Source of the DNA: Lichina pygmaea
Taxonomy: Eukaryota > Ascomycota > Lichinomycetes > Lichinales > Lichinaceae
Reading direction: 5' to 3'
NCBI GenBank assembly: GCA_963422465.1
Contig: OY730169.1
Coordinates: 3,100,001-3,164,000 of the forward strand
DNA length: 64,000 bases
The translations under genes were made by a program, and so were the position numbers. Positions 39,107-50,499 of this stretch are shown in pieces (the stretch's first letter is position 1; the number at the start of each line of letters is the position of its first letter). The notes below the pieces were generated by a model. The model saw only the letters and a program-made list of their open reading frames with translations, had not been told where the DNA came from and made no database searches.

Positions 39107-39307
39107 CTAATTACGACCGCAACAGCGGTGCTCGGACCTGAGCTCCACCTCCCGACTGTCCAGCACTTCCAACAGGAACATGTCTGGCAAGTCGACTTTC
39201 TGGCTCCAGACCATTTTCGTGATCCGGACTTTGTACCGCCGGATCGAGTCTTGTTCTTGCGGAACGGAAGACGAGATGGCCTCTGTCGAAAGCTGCTTCG
39301 CCAACAT
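39107..39307 (-). CDS. Small hypothetical ORF, 66 aa, doubtful
   Basis: A 66-residue frame (MLAKQLSTEAISSS..., ending HRCCGRN) whose amino-acid composition is ordinary, unlike the Arg/Ser-rich random frames around it. A stop codon lies four codons before the Met, so it is closed at the 5' end. No domain is recognised and no splice partner was found. It could be a small gene, a remnant exon or chance. Confidence 0.15.
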   Translation of the reverse strand: MLAKQLSTEAISSSVPQEQDSIRRYKVRITKMVWSQKVDLPDMFLLEVLDSREVELRSEHRCCGRN

Positions 39308-40563
39308 GGTGGAGCATCATGTGGTTCTTCTCCGTGTCGATTTCTTCTCCCAGGCCTCACCCGAAAATGTAGGCAGCCAGTGCGGGCCGCATCGTCCCTG
39401 GGACGATGTGGGCCGCTTTTGATGGCTCTGGAGCGACAAGGCTCTCATGACGGAATACCAGAGCCAGCTGGAATCGACCGGTGGTGTGGCTGGGTATTCT
39501 TTGGCCAATGGGGAGGCCGAACACTTGATAATGGAGCAGGACCGCATCGCTTTCTGCGCGCTCCGAACTCGCTTGCTCTTGGGGTCGTGCGAATTGTTGT
39601 AGAGGGACCATCCCCTGGCAGGGACCGTCGCAGCGCAGGGGGGCCACACACCCGGCATCGGCTGCCGGGTTGCGGTCACGGCTGCCCCGGCCACGTCGCA
39701 ACGGATACGGCGGTCCCTGGTTTCACCACAGCTTTCCACAGTCAATACACCTTCATTGGGAATAGCACAATGGCACATACTATCTGTTGGCCTATCAGGC
39801 CGTGGCAGATAGCCGGGTTTGTCCCTGGGCGATCCGCGCCGTGAGTCGGACGATCATGAGCGTATACCGTAGTTGGTCCGTCCTCCTTTGACAGAGCTGG
39901 GCTCCTGCCCCTGTAAGGCACTGTGGCCCTCGACCCCGGCAACGACACGGGTCGACCAGTCCCTGAAGCTCTGTGCATCGAGCCCCGTGCCCCGTCTGCC
40001 CTGTGCCCGTGACAGGCCATGCCGACAGGCCGTGCCAGGGCCAAGACGAACCGGCCAGGGTCGACCTGGGTAGGTCTGCTGGGAAAAATCCAACGATCAG
40101 GGGTTTAAGAAGTGGATCGAGAGGGAAGAAGTTCGTCGACGGGAGTGTGTGGTAGTACGAGGTACTTCCGTACGAAGGTACAAAGTACTCGTAAGAGCTC
40201 CTTCCTTCCGTCGCTTAGTCACGATGACCTCTCCAGCAACGTCTCAGCCACCCCAGGTCACCTGACCACGCTTAGTCAGCTGCTTAGCTCAGCAGCTTCT
40301 ATCTACAGTAGTACGTAGCAGCCTTTCTCACTAAAGATTAGGATCCTCGGCAATCAATCTACTTGCAGGTACTCCGTACGAGGTACACACTGTACGTACG
40401 TACGAGATAGCCCAACCCCGACCCAATCCCTAGTCTCTACCAAAGACCCTTCTAGGGCCTAAGAACCCTCTCTTCTCTCTACTTACCACACTGCTAAACC
40501 AAAACCCTAGAGAGAGCTCTGACCAGTCTCTGCCAGACCTCTGCTCTCTCTCACACAATACCA

Positions 40564-40579
40564 GGGGGGGGGGGGGGGG
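40564..40579 (+). repeat. Poly-G homopolymer, 16 nt
   Basis: Uninterrupted run of 16 guanines in the gene-poor region. Confidence 0.9.
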
Positions 40580-41834
40580 AGCTGACTTCTGTGACGTGAT
40601 CGTAAAGTGGCTCTTCGCCCCTGACACTACTGTACGTACTGTTGATTGATTGATTGAATTCCTACACCGTTCTAGCTCTAGTGTATCTAGGCTATGCCGG
40701 GTCAACTATAGGATTAGGCTAGGAAAACTCCAACGAGTAAAAAACCTCTCCCTGCTGCACCTACTGTACGGTACTGTACGGTACTGTAGCTCTAGGTCTC
40801 TGCGTCTCCATATCTTACTTTGTACGCCCTGAATGACAGGCCTGTTGAGATGGTGGAGACGGTGGAGACGGTGAAAGACTGTGAAAGACGGTGGCTTTGG
40901 AATGTCCGGGTTGCGCTACGGCGTAAGCACTTAACTATCATACTCCGTACCGAGTACTGTTGCGTAGATCCTAGACTGCCCACGCTTCCGCCAGGAGCGC
41001 CGGCAGCTACCGTACGGCAGGCAATTCCATCTACTGACTTCCAGCAACTAACCTCGAAACCCCCGGGCAGCCGCCGCTGTCACGACTTGGTTCCTCCGCC
41101 TAGACCTTCTCCCCCATTTTGCCTGGGCTAGGGATCAACTCCCTCCTGCTTGACTGCTCCCCAGCCACCTAACTTGTTTGCAGATACTCGACCGGATGGC
41201 ACCTGACCAGGGGCTGCAGGGGAAGGTTTTTCATCCTAGAGTCATCTGACCTGCACATGACCCTGACGTTTTCCTTACCAATCTCTTTACAGATCTCCCA
41301 GCATAATTCTAGTCTAGCTAGCTTTAGAATGGTGTAGGAATTCATACATACATACTGTTGCGTAGATCCTCCATACCCTGCCATGCCTACGGAACCTACC
41401 TCGTACCGTACTGTACGTCGTTGACTCCGGGTCGTTGACTCCTCTAAGCAGAACTGCATACTCAGATTCGATCACGGTCGACGGCTGATGTATCTATGAT
41501 TTGACAAGAAGTCATGAGCTATGTACGGGAGGCACATACAGTATTGTACTGTACGGTACGTAGGTGTTACGTGCACTCTTGTAAACCAGCCGACGGCAGT
41601 TCTGATCACCTGACCAGCGCTGTCGGGGTCTTTTGGCCGAGTTGGTTTGGTTTGGGCGGCCTTCTGGACAGTACTACGTAACGTACAAGTACTTCCGTAC
41701 GTAGGTTACAAAGAGTACGTACAGTATGTACAGTACGTCTCTGAGATCGACCAAGAGCTTTCGGCGTCGCCTCTCGCCCAACTATGCCATGGAGCAAAAA
41801 GGCTATATCCCAGAGAAGAGCACGGCGACAAGAC

Positions 41835-44800
41835 CTAACCCTCGAACAGTCGACGGAAGATTTGAAAACTGTCACTGTCGATATTGAGCTTTGATATGAA
41901 ATGTTGGATCTGTGGAGGGGGGGGGGGGGGGGGGGAACCAAGTATCGTTTCGTATCGTTCGTTTTGCTTTAATGTTGACGCTGCTCGAGGACTTTCTCGA
42001 CTTCGGCCTTGAGGCATCGCTGATTCTCCGTCTCGATGTGCACGCCGTGCGCTTGTGCTTCGATGAAGGCGATGTCGTCGCGGATCGTCTGCCGAGAGGA
42101 TTAGAGTGTGATGGTCGGTGAGAGAGAGAGGGAACGGGAGGAGAGAGAAGAAGAAGAGAGCGGTGAGGAGGATCGGATCGAGGTGACGACCGAACGGCTT
42201 GAATGACGAGTAAAAGTATGGACACAGAGTGGGATGGTGTGCGAGAGAAGGGAGTCTGCAGAGATTGAAAATCCTCCTACCAACGCACGGCCGACGTCGA
42301 GGAACAAGGTGCAAAGAGAGGCAGCGGAAGAGACAAAAGGAGAACACTCACGTCCATCTCGGCCATGTACAGCGAGAGCAACCCGTCCAGCTCGTCGCAC
42401 TTGGCAATGGTCTCGTCCAGCAACTCCTCGACGACGAGAACGCGGTCGTCCTTCTGGTCGAGCTGCCACAGCCAGCTGCCAGCCTCGACCCGTTCAATCT
42501 CCTTGCGGATTTCTGCCTCGAGGGTCTCGACCGTCGGTCGTTGTCGCTGCTGCTTCGGGTCGACATGGCCGCCGCCGGCCGAGGTCCTGGCGGCGCCGGT
42601 GGCGCTCCAGCCAAACTCGCTCAGGGCCTCGAGGAAGCTGTCCGTTTGTCTGGTGTTGGTGCCTTCGAGCACGGCCGGGTTGATGCCGGTCGCCGACATC
42701 AGTTGCGCGCTGCGGCTCGTGCGGTAGTCGCTCGGTTGAGGCGTTGGTCGCGTCTTCGAGGCCGGCTCGATCGGCCCGGCGCCGGATGCTGCCGACGGCG
42801 GTCGTCGTGGCTGCTCCTCGGACCGTCGAAGGCTGGAACTGTCGCTGGATCGCTGATCGCTCGAGCGCGCCCTCCTGGACTCGGTGCTCCGCTGGTCCAG
42901 ACTGGTAGACGGCGCCGGCTCTTGCCGCTGAGCCGACCTGGGCCGAATCTCGAGGTCGCTCGTGCGTGGGGTGATGCCCCGTGATGGCGCCGGGACGACC
43001 GCGGTGATACCGTCGGGCTCTTTACCTGCAAGGAGCTCCCTTTCTCTCGCCAGGTCGCCGGCCCCGCCGGGCCGCGGCCGGAACACATTGTACGCCGTGG
43101 CTGCCTTGCGAAACGTGTTCGCGACGTCGCGATTGGACCTCTTCTTGATCATGGGTCCAAGCCCGGGTCGATAAGGCTCCGGCTCTTGCGGCTGGTCCGA
43201 TGGAGCTGCCGCCGGTGGAGCTGGTGGGGGCCCAGACGCATGGTCAGGTGGCGGCGTCGCCCTGTCACTCCGTTCCGAAGCGAACGACGAAGCATCGGCC
43301 GTGTCGGGCGTACCTCTCCTCTCTTCGTGAAGCGGCATTTTCGCCGGTCTCGGTGGCGGCCGCAGGGAATCGTTGGTGCTGCGGACCGACTCCTGCGACA
43401 TGTTCGAACCCTCGCGGAGGAGTCTTTCTCGGCCGAGGGTTCGGTCTGCCGGTTCCCGAAGTCCCTGAGGGTACGGTTGGCGCTGGTCGCGCGGTCTCTC
43501 TTGCGATTCCCTCTGCATGTCCGTGGGCGTGGAGCGCGCTGACGATAGATCGTAGGGAGATGGCGAGCCTTGAGCGCTTCTGTCCGCGTTCGACCGTTCG
43601 CTCCTGGGCCCTCCGTACGACGAAGCTGTATGTGGGATGCTGGGTCGCCGTGGACCGGACATCTCTTCGGGGCCGGCTGGCCTCCCAGGGGCCACGTTGT
43701 CCGTCCATCTCTCGTTGCGATGTTCGTAGCTTGGGCGCCTGTCACCCGGCCCATGGTCGTAGCGAGAACTTGCCGCCCTGGGCATCGTCGGTCGCTGCTG
43801 CGATTGGGTCTCCTCGGACGTTCTTCCGTTAGGGTATTGCCCTACCTTGTCGACCGAGCTGCGATTGGATGACGCCAACCCAAGACCGAGAGCCTGCGCA
43901 GGTCGTCCTGGATCTTGTTCGGGTGGAGGCCGAGGCGCGTTCGTCTGTAGATGGTCGCGAGACGGCCGACGCAGGTCCGGAGGCCTAGGCGGTCCGTGGC
44001 TCCCAGCGGAAGAAATCGTACCTCCAATCCCGGGCCTCGACTGCGCCGTTCGGTCCGATACACCCTGTGGGGCCGCTGTTCTGGCCGTATCGAGGATGGG
44101 GGCCCCAAGGATCTGTTGCATCTCCACAAAGCTGAACCCGAGGAGCCTTGGCACCTTCCCGTCGGTGAACTTTCGATATATCTTTACCAGACTGCCGATG
44201 AAATAGTCCTTCTCTTTCTCGGTATCGGCTTGCCAGTAGTACGGCTTTCCGATGGTGACGACGAAGCCCCCTCTGATACCGCTTTGGCCGTAGCCATCGT
44301 CTCCTGGGCTATTTCTGTTTGCCGTCGCAAACGACTCGATCGCAGACAGATCGCTCAGGGTCCAGGTCTTGCCGATGGAGAAGGAACCGTCTGCGTTCTC
44401 CCGAGCCTTATGAACGCGCACCAGGCCTGAGTTTCGGACCGCTATGACGATCACACGGGGTTTCTTGTTCTCCGGCGGCGCGTTCGGCGGGGGAAGAGTC
44501 GATGGATGCGCCGCATCCTCCGTGACCCGGACATGCGTGATGTAGGATTCGAGCACTAGACCGGGTCAGTCACAGTCCGGCTCGAGCAGGATGTGCAGCA
44601 CGACGAGAGCTCGTCGATACAGAGCAAGGCATCGCAGACGCAAGCGCAACTCGTCCGAAGCCTGACACGTCCAACATCTCGCTTGCGCATCCAAGAGCAT
44701 CGAGCCCATCCAGGGGTAGCGTCATACCAGCAACCAAAGACGTAGAAGCGCATCCCCTACATACCAGCTCCACTGTCACTTTTCCTGGCAAAGCAGAACC

Positions 44801-44933
44801 TCACGATCCTCTCCTTCTCGTCCTCGTACCGCTGCGCGCGGGATACAAGCCTGGAGCCGGGTAGGCCGCCAGGGTTGGATGGTGATCTGGAGCTGGGATT
44901 CGGCCTGCCATCTCCGCTTGGTGTGTTTGCCAT
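41835..44933 (-). CDS. SEC3: Exocyst subunit Sec3, N-terminal part only (apparently truncated)
   Basis: Exons 44933-44765, 44555-42352, 42088-41993 and 41909-41835 give 847 aa. Residues 20-45 carry SRAQRYEDEKERIVRFCF and after the first splice VLESYITHVRVTED, the start of the Sec3 PIP2/Rho-binding PH domain, which continues through VIVIAVRNSGLVRVHKA, FSIGKTWTLSDLSAIESF and YWQADTEKEKDYFIGSL. A long Ser/Pro/Arg-rich linker follows, then the coiled coil LLDETIAKCDELDGLLSLY. Known Sec3 proteins continue with about 600 residues of helical exocyst domain; here the frame reaches a stop 24 codons after a last intron containing a C19 run (G on the + strand, 41917-41935). That last junction (donor GTCCTC) is weakly supported. 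An alternative start lies at 44969. Sec3 marks exocytic sites by binding PtdIns(4,5)P2. Confidence 0.8.
41917..41935 (+). repeat. Poly-G homopolymer, 19 nt, in proposed SEC3 intron
   Basis: On the SEC3 coding strand this is a C19 run directly followed by TCCACAG, so it would serve as the polypyrimidine tract of the last intron. Confidence 0.9.
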
Positions 44934-46761
44934 GTTGTGGTTCCGGTCCCGAAGCTGGGAGACGTTCATGCCGTCCGTCCGAGGCGAGGCACGGCGAGAG
45001 CGAGTCTTGCTGACCTTTACCGTACCGTACCGTACCGTACCGGCCGGTTGCGAGAGCCCGAGCGCAGTCCTTGGCCTTCGCGGTAGCTGTGTGTGAGAGC
45101 TGCTGTCAGAGGGAAGGGGTGAAAGGGTTGCCGCTCCGGTTCTGCGCCGGCTGGACGGTGGACCGGGTGTGCGAGACTGAGCTGGGCGATTCGCATCTGA
45201 GCCAGGCACGTAGTCCCACGCCGGGACATTGAGGAGAAACGTCGGCCCGAGAACGGCAGACGACAGCGGCTAGCAGCGCTGACACCCGCTTGAGCAGACC
45301 ATGCTGGAGCGGCAGGTACGGAAGAAATCTCATTACTTCTGTTGAAGGCCTTCCGTACAAAAGTTTCCGCAAAACGTCAAGTAGCTGCCGCTCCAAGATG
45401 GTCTGAAAGAGCATTGTCGACGACGGTTCGGTGCTCTGCTCGTCACACCCCCTCATTCCAAAAGGGCCAAGGCTACGTCGAGATCCTACACATACTGTAA
45501 TTGTATGTGCCCTCTCATGGCCAACTTCGTCGGGTCGAGTACGTATCGCGTTGGATTGTCCTGTGAGCTGTGGGTAGCGTGTACAGTACGAGAAGAGAAG
45601 CACCAGATCTCTGGATGAGATGTGAAGATAGCGTACTCCGTACTGCAGGTAGGAGAGACTAAAGGCAGAGCAGACGATGACAGATCGAACAACGACGGAC
45701 AACGACGGCGGACGATAACAAGGTATGTCGAGACTCGAAGTCAGGCTGCTAGAAAAAGCCGCGTACTTCTGTATGTAGGAGCAATAACGTATCGTGAACA
45801 TTGAATAGATCTGTTCTCGGCGTGGCGTATCTGCATTTCTGTGCTCTGCACTTCTTCCATCTCTGGTTCTGCCATCTTGATGTCTGAGCCATCTGCAGTT
45901 CTACCATCTTCATGTTCCGCCGGCTTCAGTTCTACCATCTTCGATTCTGAGCCAGGCCGTCGCATCGTAAAGAGACCGAACGAAGATGACGATGGAAAGA
46001 TGACCGTGGAAACAAACACGAAAACAACAATGGTTGTGACGAGGGGGCCTTGAAGAGGAGGAGCATGAGAGGGATGGGAAGAACCAGGGAGAGGAGGAAG
46101 ACGAGGACGAGAAGGAACAGAATGATGAGGAGGTGAAGGGGAGAAGAGGAACACGTATCGTGCTCTATGCGCAACCGAAGAAAGTACCGTACATGAGATG
46201 AGAACGAGGCTTTGGTTGGCGCGGCGGAGAAGAGCACGGATAGAACATAAGAGGGGAAGCACGGACAGAGAGTATGGAGGAGGACGAGTCGTGTGATTCC
46301 CATCCCTGATGAAAGAAGCAGATCGCCGCCGCCGCCGCCGCCACCAACCTGGATCCCTAGAGCACGAGCAAAAAAAGCCTCATGGCAGATAAAACCCATT
46401 CCGATCCGATTCGACACGGCGCGATCCGACCCAACACAACCCAACACAACGCGACCCAACCGATGTAATGCCACCGTGCCCCTTTCCACCCCTTCCCGTC
46501 AAGGGGATCCATGCAATAGAGTAATCCGACTCTGTCTCGTCGGCGGTTTCGGCCTTGGGAGAGGAGAAAACAAGAAAACGGACAAAAGAGTCGACCAGGG
46601 ATGGGTGAATGCAGCTGGCCAGAACAAGAGCATCCTTTGCGGAAGAGACCAAAAGAGAAAGATGCTCTGTGAGGGCAAGCAACGGTGGCGGGAGCGGGCT
46701 CGTTCTTGCAGACTCGGTACGCAAGGGAGCGGACGATGCGGAGAGGCGGAAGGAATGGAGA
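44934..46761. other. Intergenic region SEC3 5' flank / vosA 3' flank
   Basis: About 1.8 kb. A short tandem repeat of ACCGT units sits at 45018-45042, just upstream of SEC3. An open frame reaches upstream to 45209 in phase with SEC3 exon 1, so a longer N-terminus is possible but would have to encode the tandem repeat. The remainder shows no supported gene; TACTCCGTAC occurs near 45631. Confidence 0.45.
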
Positions 46762-47474
46762 TCATGCGTTGGCGGGACCGTCGTCGCCTGGCGTCGAGTC
46801 GGAGGACGGTCGCACCGTCAGACTGTCGGACCGCGACCGCCGATCCCTGTGGGCGTCGGACTCCCTGCGGCTCGTGATGCCCTGGTTGGTGGGATCGACG
46901 GTGTAGTTCGCGGCAGAGGGTGGTGAGGGAGGCGACGACGAGACGGTGCGTCGAAGAGGAGCCAGCTGGACCTGGGCCGGCTCCCCGCGAAGGAAGGCGG
47001 ACGGTGGTGGAAGCATCGACACGTTCGGGGCCGGAGCGTTGCCGGTGGGCGATGCGAGTCCGGCTCCGGCGCCGGCACCGACGCCGGACCCGGAACCTGA
47101 CTGGGACCCCGACCCAGACCCTGACCTGGGCCTGGATCCGGACCCGAAGCTCGGCTGTCCCGACAGAACCTGGCCCAACGACGCGCTGGTCGGAAAGGAT
47201 TGATGGGCTGCCGGCGGCGCCGACGAACTGGGGTCTCTCGGTGGCTGGAGAGGATAGGGCCTCGACGCAGGTCCGCTTTCGGGGTGACTCGGTCCGTGCG
47301 TGGATGCTGCGACGGTACTTCGCTCCGACGAGATCTGATGGCGGAACGACGACGGGTCGCCCGTCGGATGTGTATGATGTGGTCCAGACGGGTGATAGGG
47401 TGCGGGCGCCATCAGGCTCGGTGGCGCCCGGGACGAATACTCGGGATAGCTGCCATGCCCAGGCTGCTGCTGCT

Positions 47475-47505
<31 letters not shown>

Positions 47506-48892
47506 ATAGCTATACGACGACGGTCCGTACGGTGGCCGATGTGGCGGCGGCAACGGCGGAGCCGAGCCGTACGAGGGACCGAACCCCACCGCCGGGCGGT
47601 GACGATCCCCGTACGGACCGTAGTACGCCCGAGGGTCGTAGACGGGCTCTCGCTCAGGGCCGTAGTGATGCGTCAGATCGACCGAGGTTCTCTGGCGCTT
47701 CGCTGGCGAGTCGTGAGAGGCAAGGCTCCGTGCGCCAGCCGAGGGGCCGTAGTCGGGCAAGACATCTCCGGCCGGGTGAAGGGTGTGCGCTCGAGGATCC
47801 ATTCCGATGACAGGGGGATACGGCCTGCGGTAATCTTCTGGCCTCATCACGGGGGGGAACGTTCTCTTCCTGCGACCCGCGCCTTCTCAGCGCCACTCGG
47901 ACGATGGAAAGAAGGAGAAGAAGGAGGAGGAGGAGGAGGAGGAGGAGGAGGGTCTGGACAGGTCTCACAGTATCGTCCTTGGCTCCTTCCGGATCCGGAG
48001 CCGGACGCCCTGGTCTCCAAAGGATCGCGACAGAAAAGTCGATTCGGACATGCCAGGGAAGGCCTTGGGGCTGAAGACTGCGCCGGGTCAGCCACGGCTC
48101 GGTTGGGACGAAGAGACGACAGCATGACATGTTGGCCCGTACCATGAAACGGTTCGGATACGACCGACTTGATGTGGACCACTTCGGTCCTGCTGATTCG
48201 GTCAGCTTTCGCCACGACCAACTGGGGGGGGGGGGGGGGGGGGGGGGGGGAAGGGCGCACAGACTGGAGCATCTCGAAGAGGCTGAACAGCAGCCTGAAA
48301 TCGCCCTCGACCTTGACGGACAGATCGCCAAAGACGAAGAAACCACCGTCTGTGACGGATCGAAGACGAGAGGGAGATGTGGTCAGCGGAGGGTCACGAA
48401 TCGGATCGACCGTCACGGTCCGAGCCGCGTACCGGTGTTGTCAATGTCCTTGAGACGATGCAGCGAAGACACCAGCGTGCCGGCGAGCGCGTTCTGAGGC
48501 ACGTCCGTGGCCGGCCTGTTCCGTTCGGCGTCGTAGAGGTTGCACAGCATGAAGTAGTAGGGACTTTGCAGGTAGTTCCTACGCAGCCCGCGTTAGGACG
48601 GGCCGAGCGCGTGCGGCCCTGCTCGGACACGACTCACTGGGCCGGATCGGAGTCGTCCCTGATCTTGAGCTGGATGATCGGTGGTGGATCGACGGGCTTC
48701 CGATCTGTCGCGGCCGATTTCTCACGTCGTCAGCGAGCGGCAAGCGTCGCCTCGCTCGCTCTTGGGAGGGGGGAGGGAGAAGAGGAGCGTTGCGGTCTCG
48801 CACCGACCTTTCTCTTTGGCGCCGGCGACGCGGCCCTGTGCGGGGCTCTGTCGAATACGGAGCTCATAGTCTTCGCTGTGACGCCAGGGCAT
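46762..48892 (-). CDS. vosA: Velvet regulator VosA
   Basis: Seven exons, 48892-48808, 48704-48638, 48578-48433, 48349-48265, 48189-48143, 48077-47969 and 47869-46762, give 548 aa. The velvet domain spans about residues 8-200 and all family signatures are rebuilt across the splices: [109 protein letters not shown]. The last blocks are typical of VosA rather than VelB or VeA. Velvet proteins bind DNA through an NF-kB-like fold; VosA governs spore maturation, trehalose and repression of conidiation. The C-terminal 350 residues are Pro/Ser/Gly-rich with poly-Pro, poly-Gln and a PAKRQR nuclear signal. Intron 4 contains a C27 run. Two donors are unusual (GTCGGT, GTCTGT). A TGA lies directly upstream of the chosen ATG. 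Confidence 0.88.
47911..47951 (+). repeat. GGA trinucleotide repeat in vosA intron 6
   Basis: About 40 bp of GGA units; on the vosA strand it is a CCT pyrimidine tract within the intron between exons six and seven. Confidence 0.85.
48224..48250 (+). repeat. Poly-G homopolymer, 27 nt, inside vosA intron 4
   Basis: On the coding strand it is a C27 run near the 5' end of a 75-bp intron. Without splicing the run happens to read in frame as poly-proline within the velvet domain. Confidence 0.9.
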
Positions 48893-49974
48893 TCAGCGAT
48901 AAGGTCTCGAAAGGGGGGGGGAGGGGGAGAAGACGGTCTGGGTTCTCGACCTCGGACCCACCTTCGCAGCTTGATCCGAGACGGCGACGCGTCAACGAAG
49001 GTAAGTGGATTCATCCAGCAGCGTAGGGACGCGTGCCTTGTCCGGCCACCGACGAAGAGGGGCCTGCAGCCGGTGTGAGCAGAGGGTCCGGCGGGGTGGC
49101 CCTAGGCCTTCCAGCCCCCACCTCGCCGCCGAGGGCTTCGGGCACGCGCGGGCAAGGTTCTCGTACCGATCGAGCCTGTCGAAGCCGACGATGGTCCGTC
49201 ACGACGGACGGAGACGTTCGACTTTCGACGCTGTGGTCTCGGGGAGGGGGCGTTCTCGCGCTGTCGTCGCAGGAAGGGCAGGTCGGAGGCGACGGCCTCG
49301 GTGCAGGAGACGGACGACGCAGGATCAAGCCGTCCTTCGAAGGTGCTCGAGCGGCGGCGGCGTCGTACCAACCGGCCTTCTTCGTTCACGGGGCCCTCGC
49401 CGACGTCTCGAGCGGGCTCGACGAGCTGCATAGGGCCGTCAATTCGGCTCAAAGGGTCAAGGCTGGCTCGGCCGGCAGATGCTGCTATCCCACCGTAAAG
49501 ACCGATCGGACCGTTGCGTCTACGCCTCGGACGCGCGAGAGGCAGTTCCAGGTGAGCAGAGACGACGAATCCTGGGTTGGAGAGGCAGAAGCCGGCCTGG
49601 GACCCTGTTATCTGGAGGTCGAACCCCCTGGGACCGACGCCGTCTGGCCAAGACTCTTTCGATGCCTCCTCCGTCGGCCTGGCTGGACGGACGAAGGCTC
49701 GGCCCAGCAGTGCCGTACGGTACTTCCGTAGGGGGTTTGCCCTTCCGCCGGAGAAGCCGCGAGAAGCCGTTTCCTTTTGGCTGGGCGCTAGCTCCCTTCG
49801 GCCTCTCCCTCTTCCTCTCCTTCTCCTTCTCCTTCCCAAGCTCCTGCCTCCGCTCGGTCGTTCACGAGGGTGACGCTTATCCGCGTAGAGTTAAGACGAC
49901 GGCACTGGAGGGCTATCCGCCCTAGGCGCTTTGACCGGCCCACTTTGGGGTGCATGTGAAAAAGCAACGGCACG

Positions 49975-50130
49975 AAGGTACGTTACGTACTCCGTACACG
50001 TACGTACCGTACTGTACGTACCCATATCGTACGTATGGCACGTACCTACGGGAGTACCCGTGCCTTGGACGTACTACGTACATACGTAGTACGGAGTACT
50101 GTACGGAGTACCTCCTACTCCCTACTGTAC
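49975..50130. repeat. GTAC-rich palindrome cluster
   Basis: Within about 150 bp the tetramer GTAC recurs roughly twenty times, as GTACGTAC, CCGTAC, GTACGGAGTAC and TACTCCGTAC. Many units are self-complementary, so each strand could fold into small hairpins. Confidence 0.85.
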
Positions 50131-50499
50131 GGTCGGGGACACCGCTACTTCCTACGGAGTGCTCGTGCGTATTCTGCAGCTTCGCATCGAAACAAGTACA
50201 GGATCATGACACAAGTCTGCGTACGGCTTTACTTGCCCGCGGTCGCAATGGTCATAAGTAATACGACCAAGTCACCATCACTCCGCGACAGTGCAGTCGC
50301 ATCACAAGTGACTAGACGGACGTACCCAAAGTCGATCTTGTACGGGGCCGTGCACAGACTTGCGTCGGGCCACTATAAAGATGATTCTGATGTGCTTGGC
50401 TGACTCTATCCACGACAAAGGAATAGCCATCAAAAAAAGAGAAATGACAGAGGGTGTACAGATCTGAAGCACGTATGTAGGACGCTCGGATTTCTATAG

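Larger units (their letters stand above)
38014..41834. other. 3.8-kb gene-poor region between MLP1 and SEC3
   Basis: Both neighbours end here. It contains a CT repeat (38210-38281), a C25 run (38389-38413), a G13 run (38795-38807), a G16 run (40564-40579), and many GTAC-rich palindromes (38475, 39045, 40145-40190, 40370-40410, 40760, 41395, 41550, 41690-41740). An 18-bp word starting TACTGTTGCG is repeated at 40955 and 41353. The only frame with normal protein composition is a short one on the minus strand at 39107-39307. The missing C-terminal part of SEC3 was searched for here on both strands and not found. Confidence 0.5.

Noticed and set aside
38014-41834. Remaining SEC3 exons downstream of the truncated frame
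   Set aside because: Both strands inspected; no stretch resembling the Sec3 C-terminal helical domain.
48143-48349. Single vosA exon reading straight through the C27 run as poly-proline
   Set aside because: A phase-correct 75-bp intron with a GCTGAC branch and AGCAG acceptor restores the velvet domain without the insert; kept only as a possible retained-intron form.
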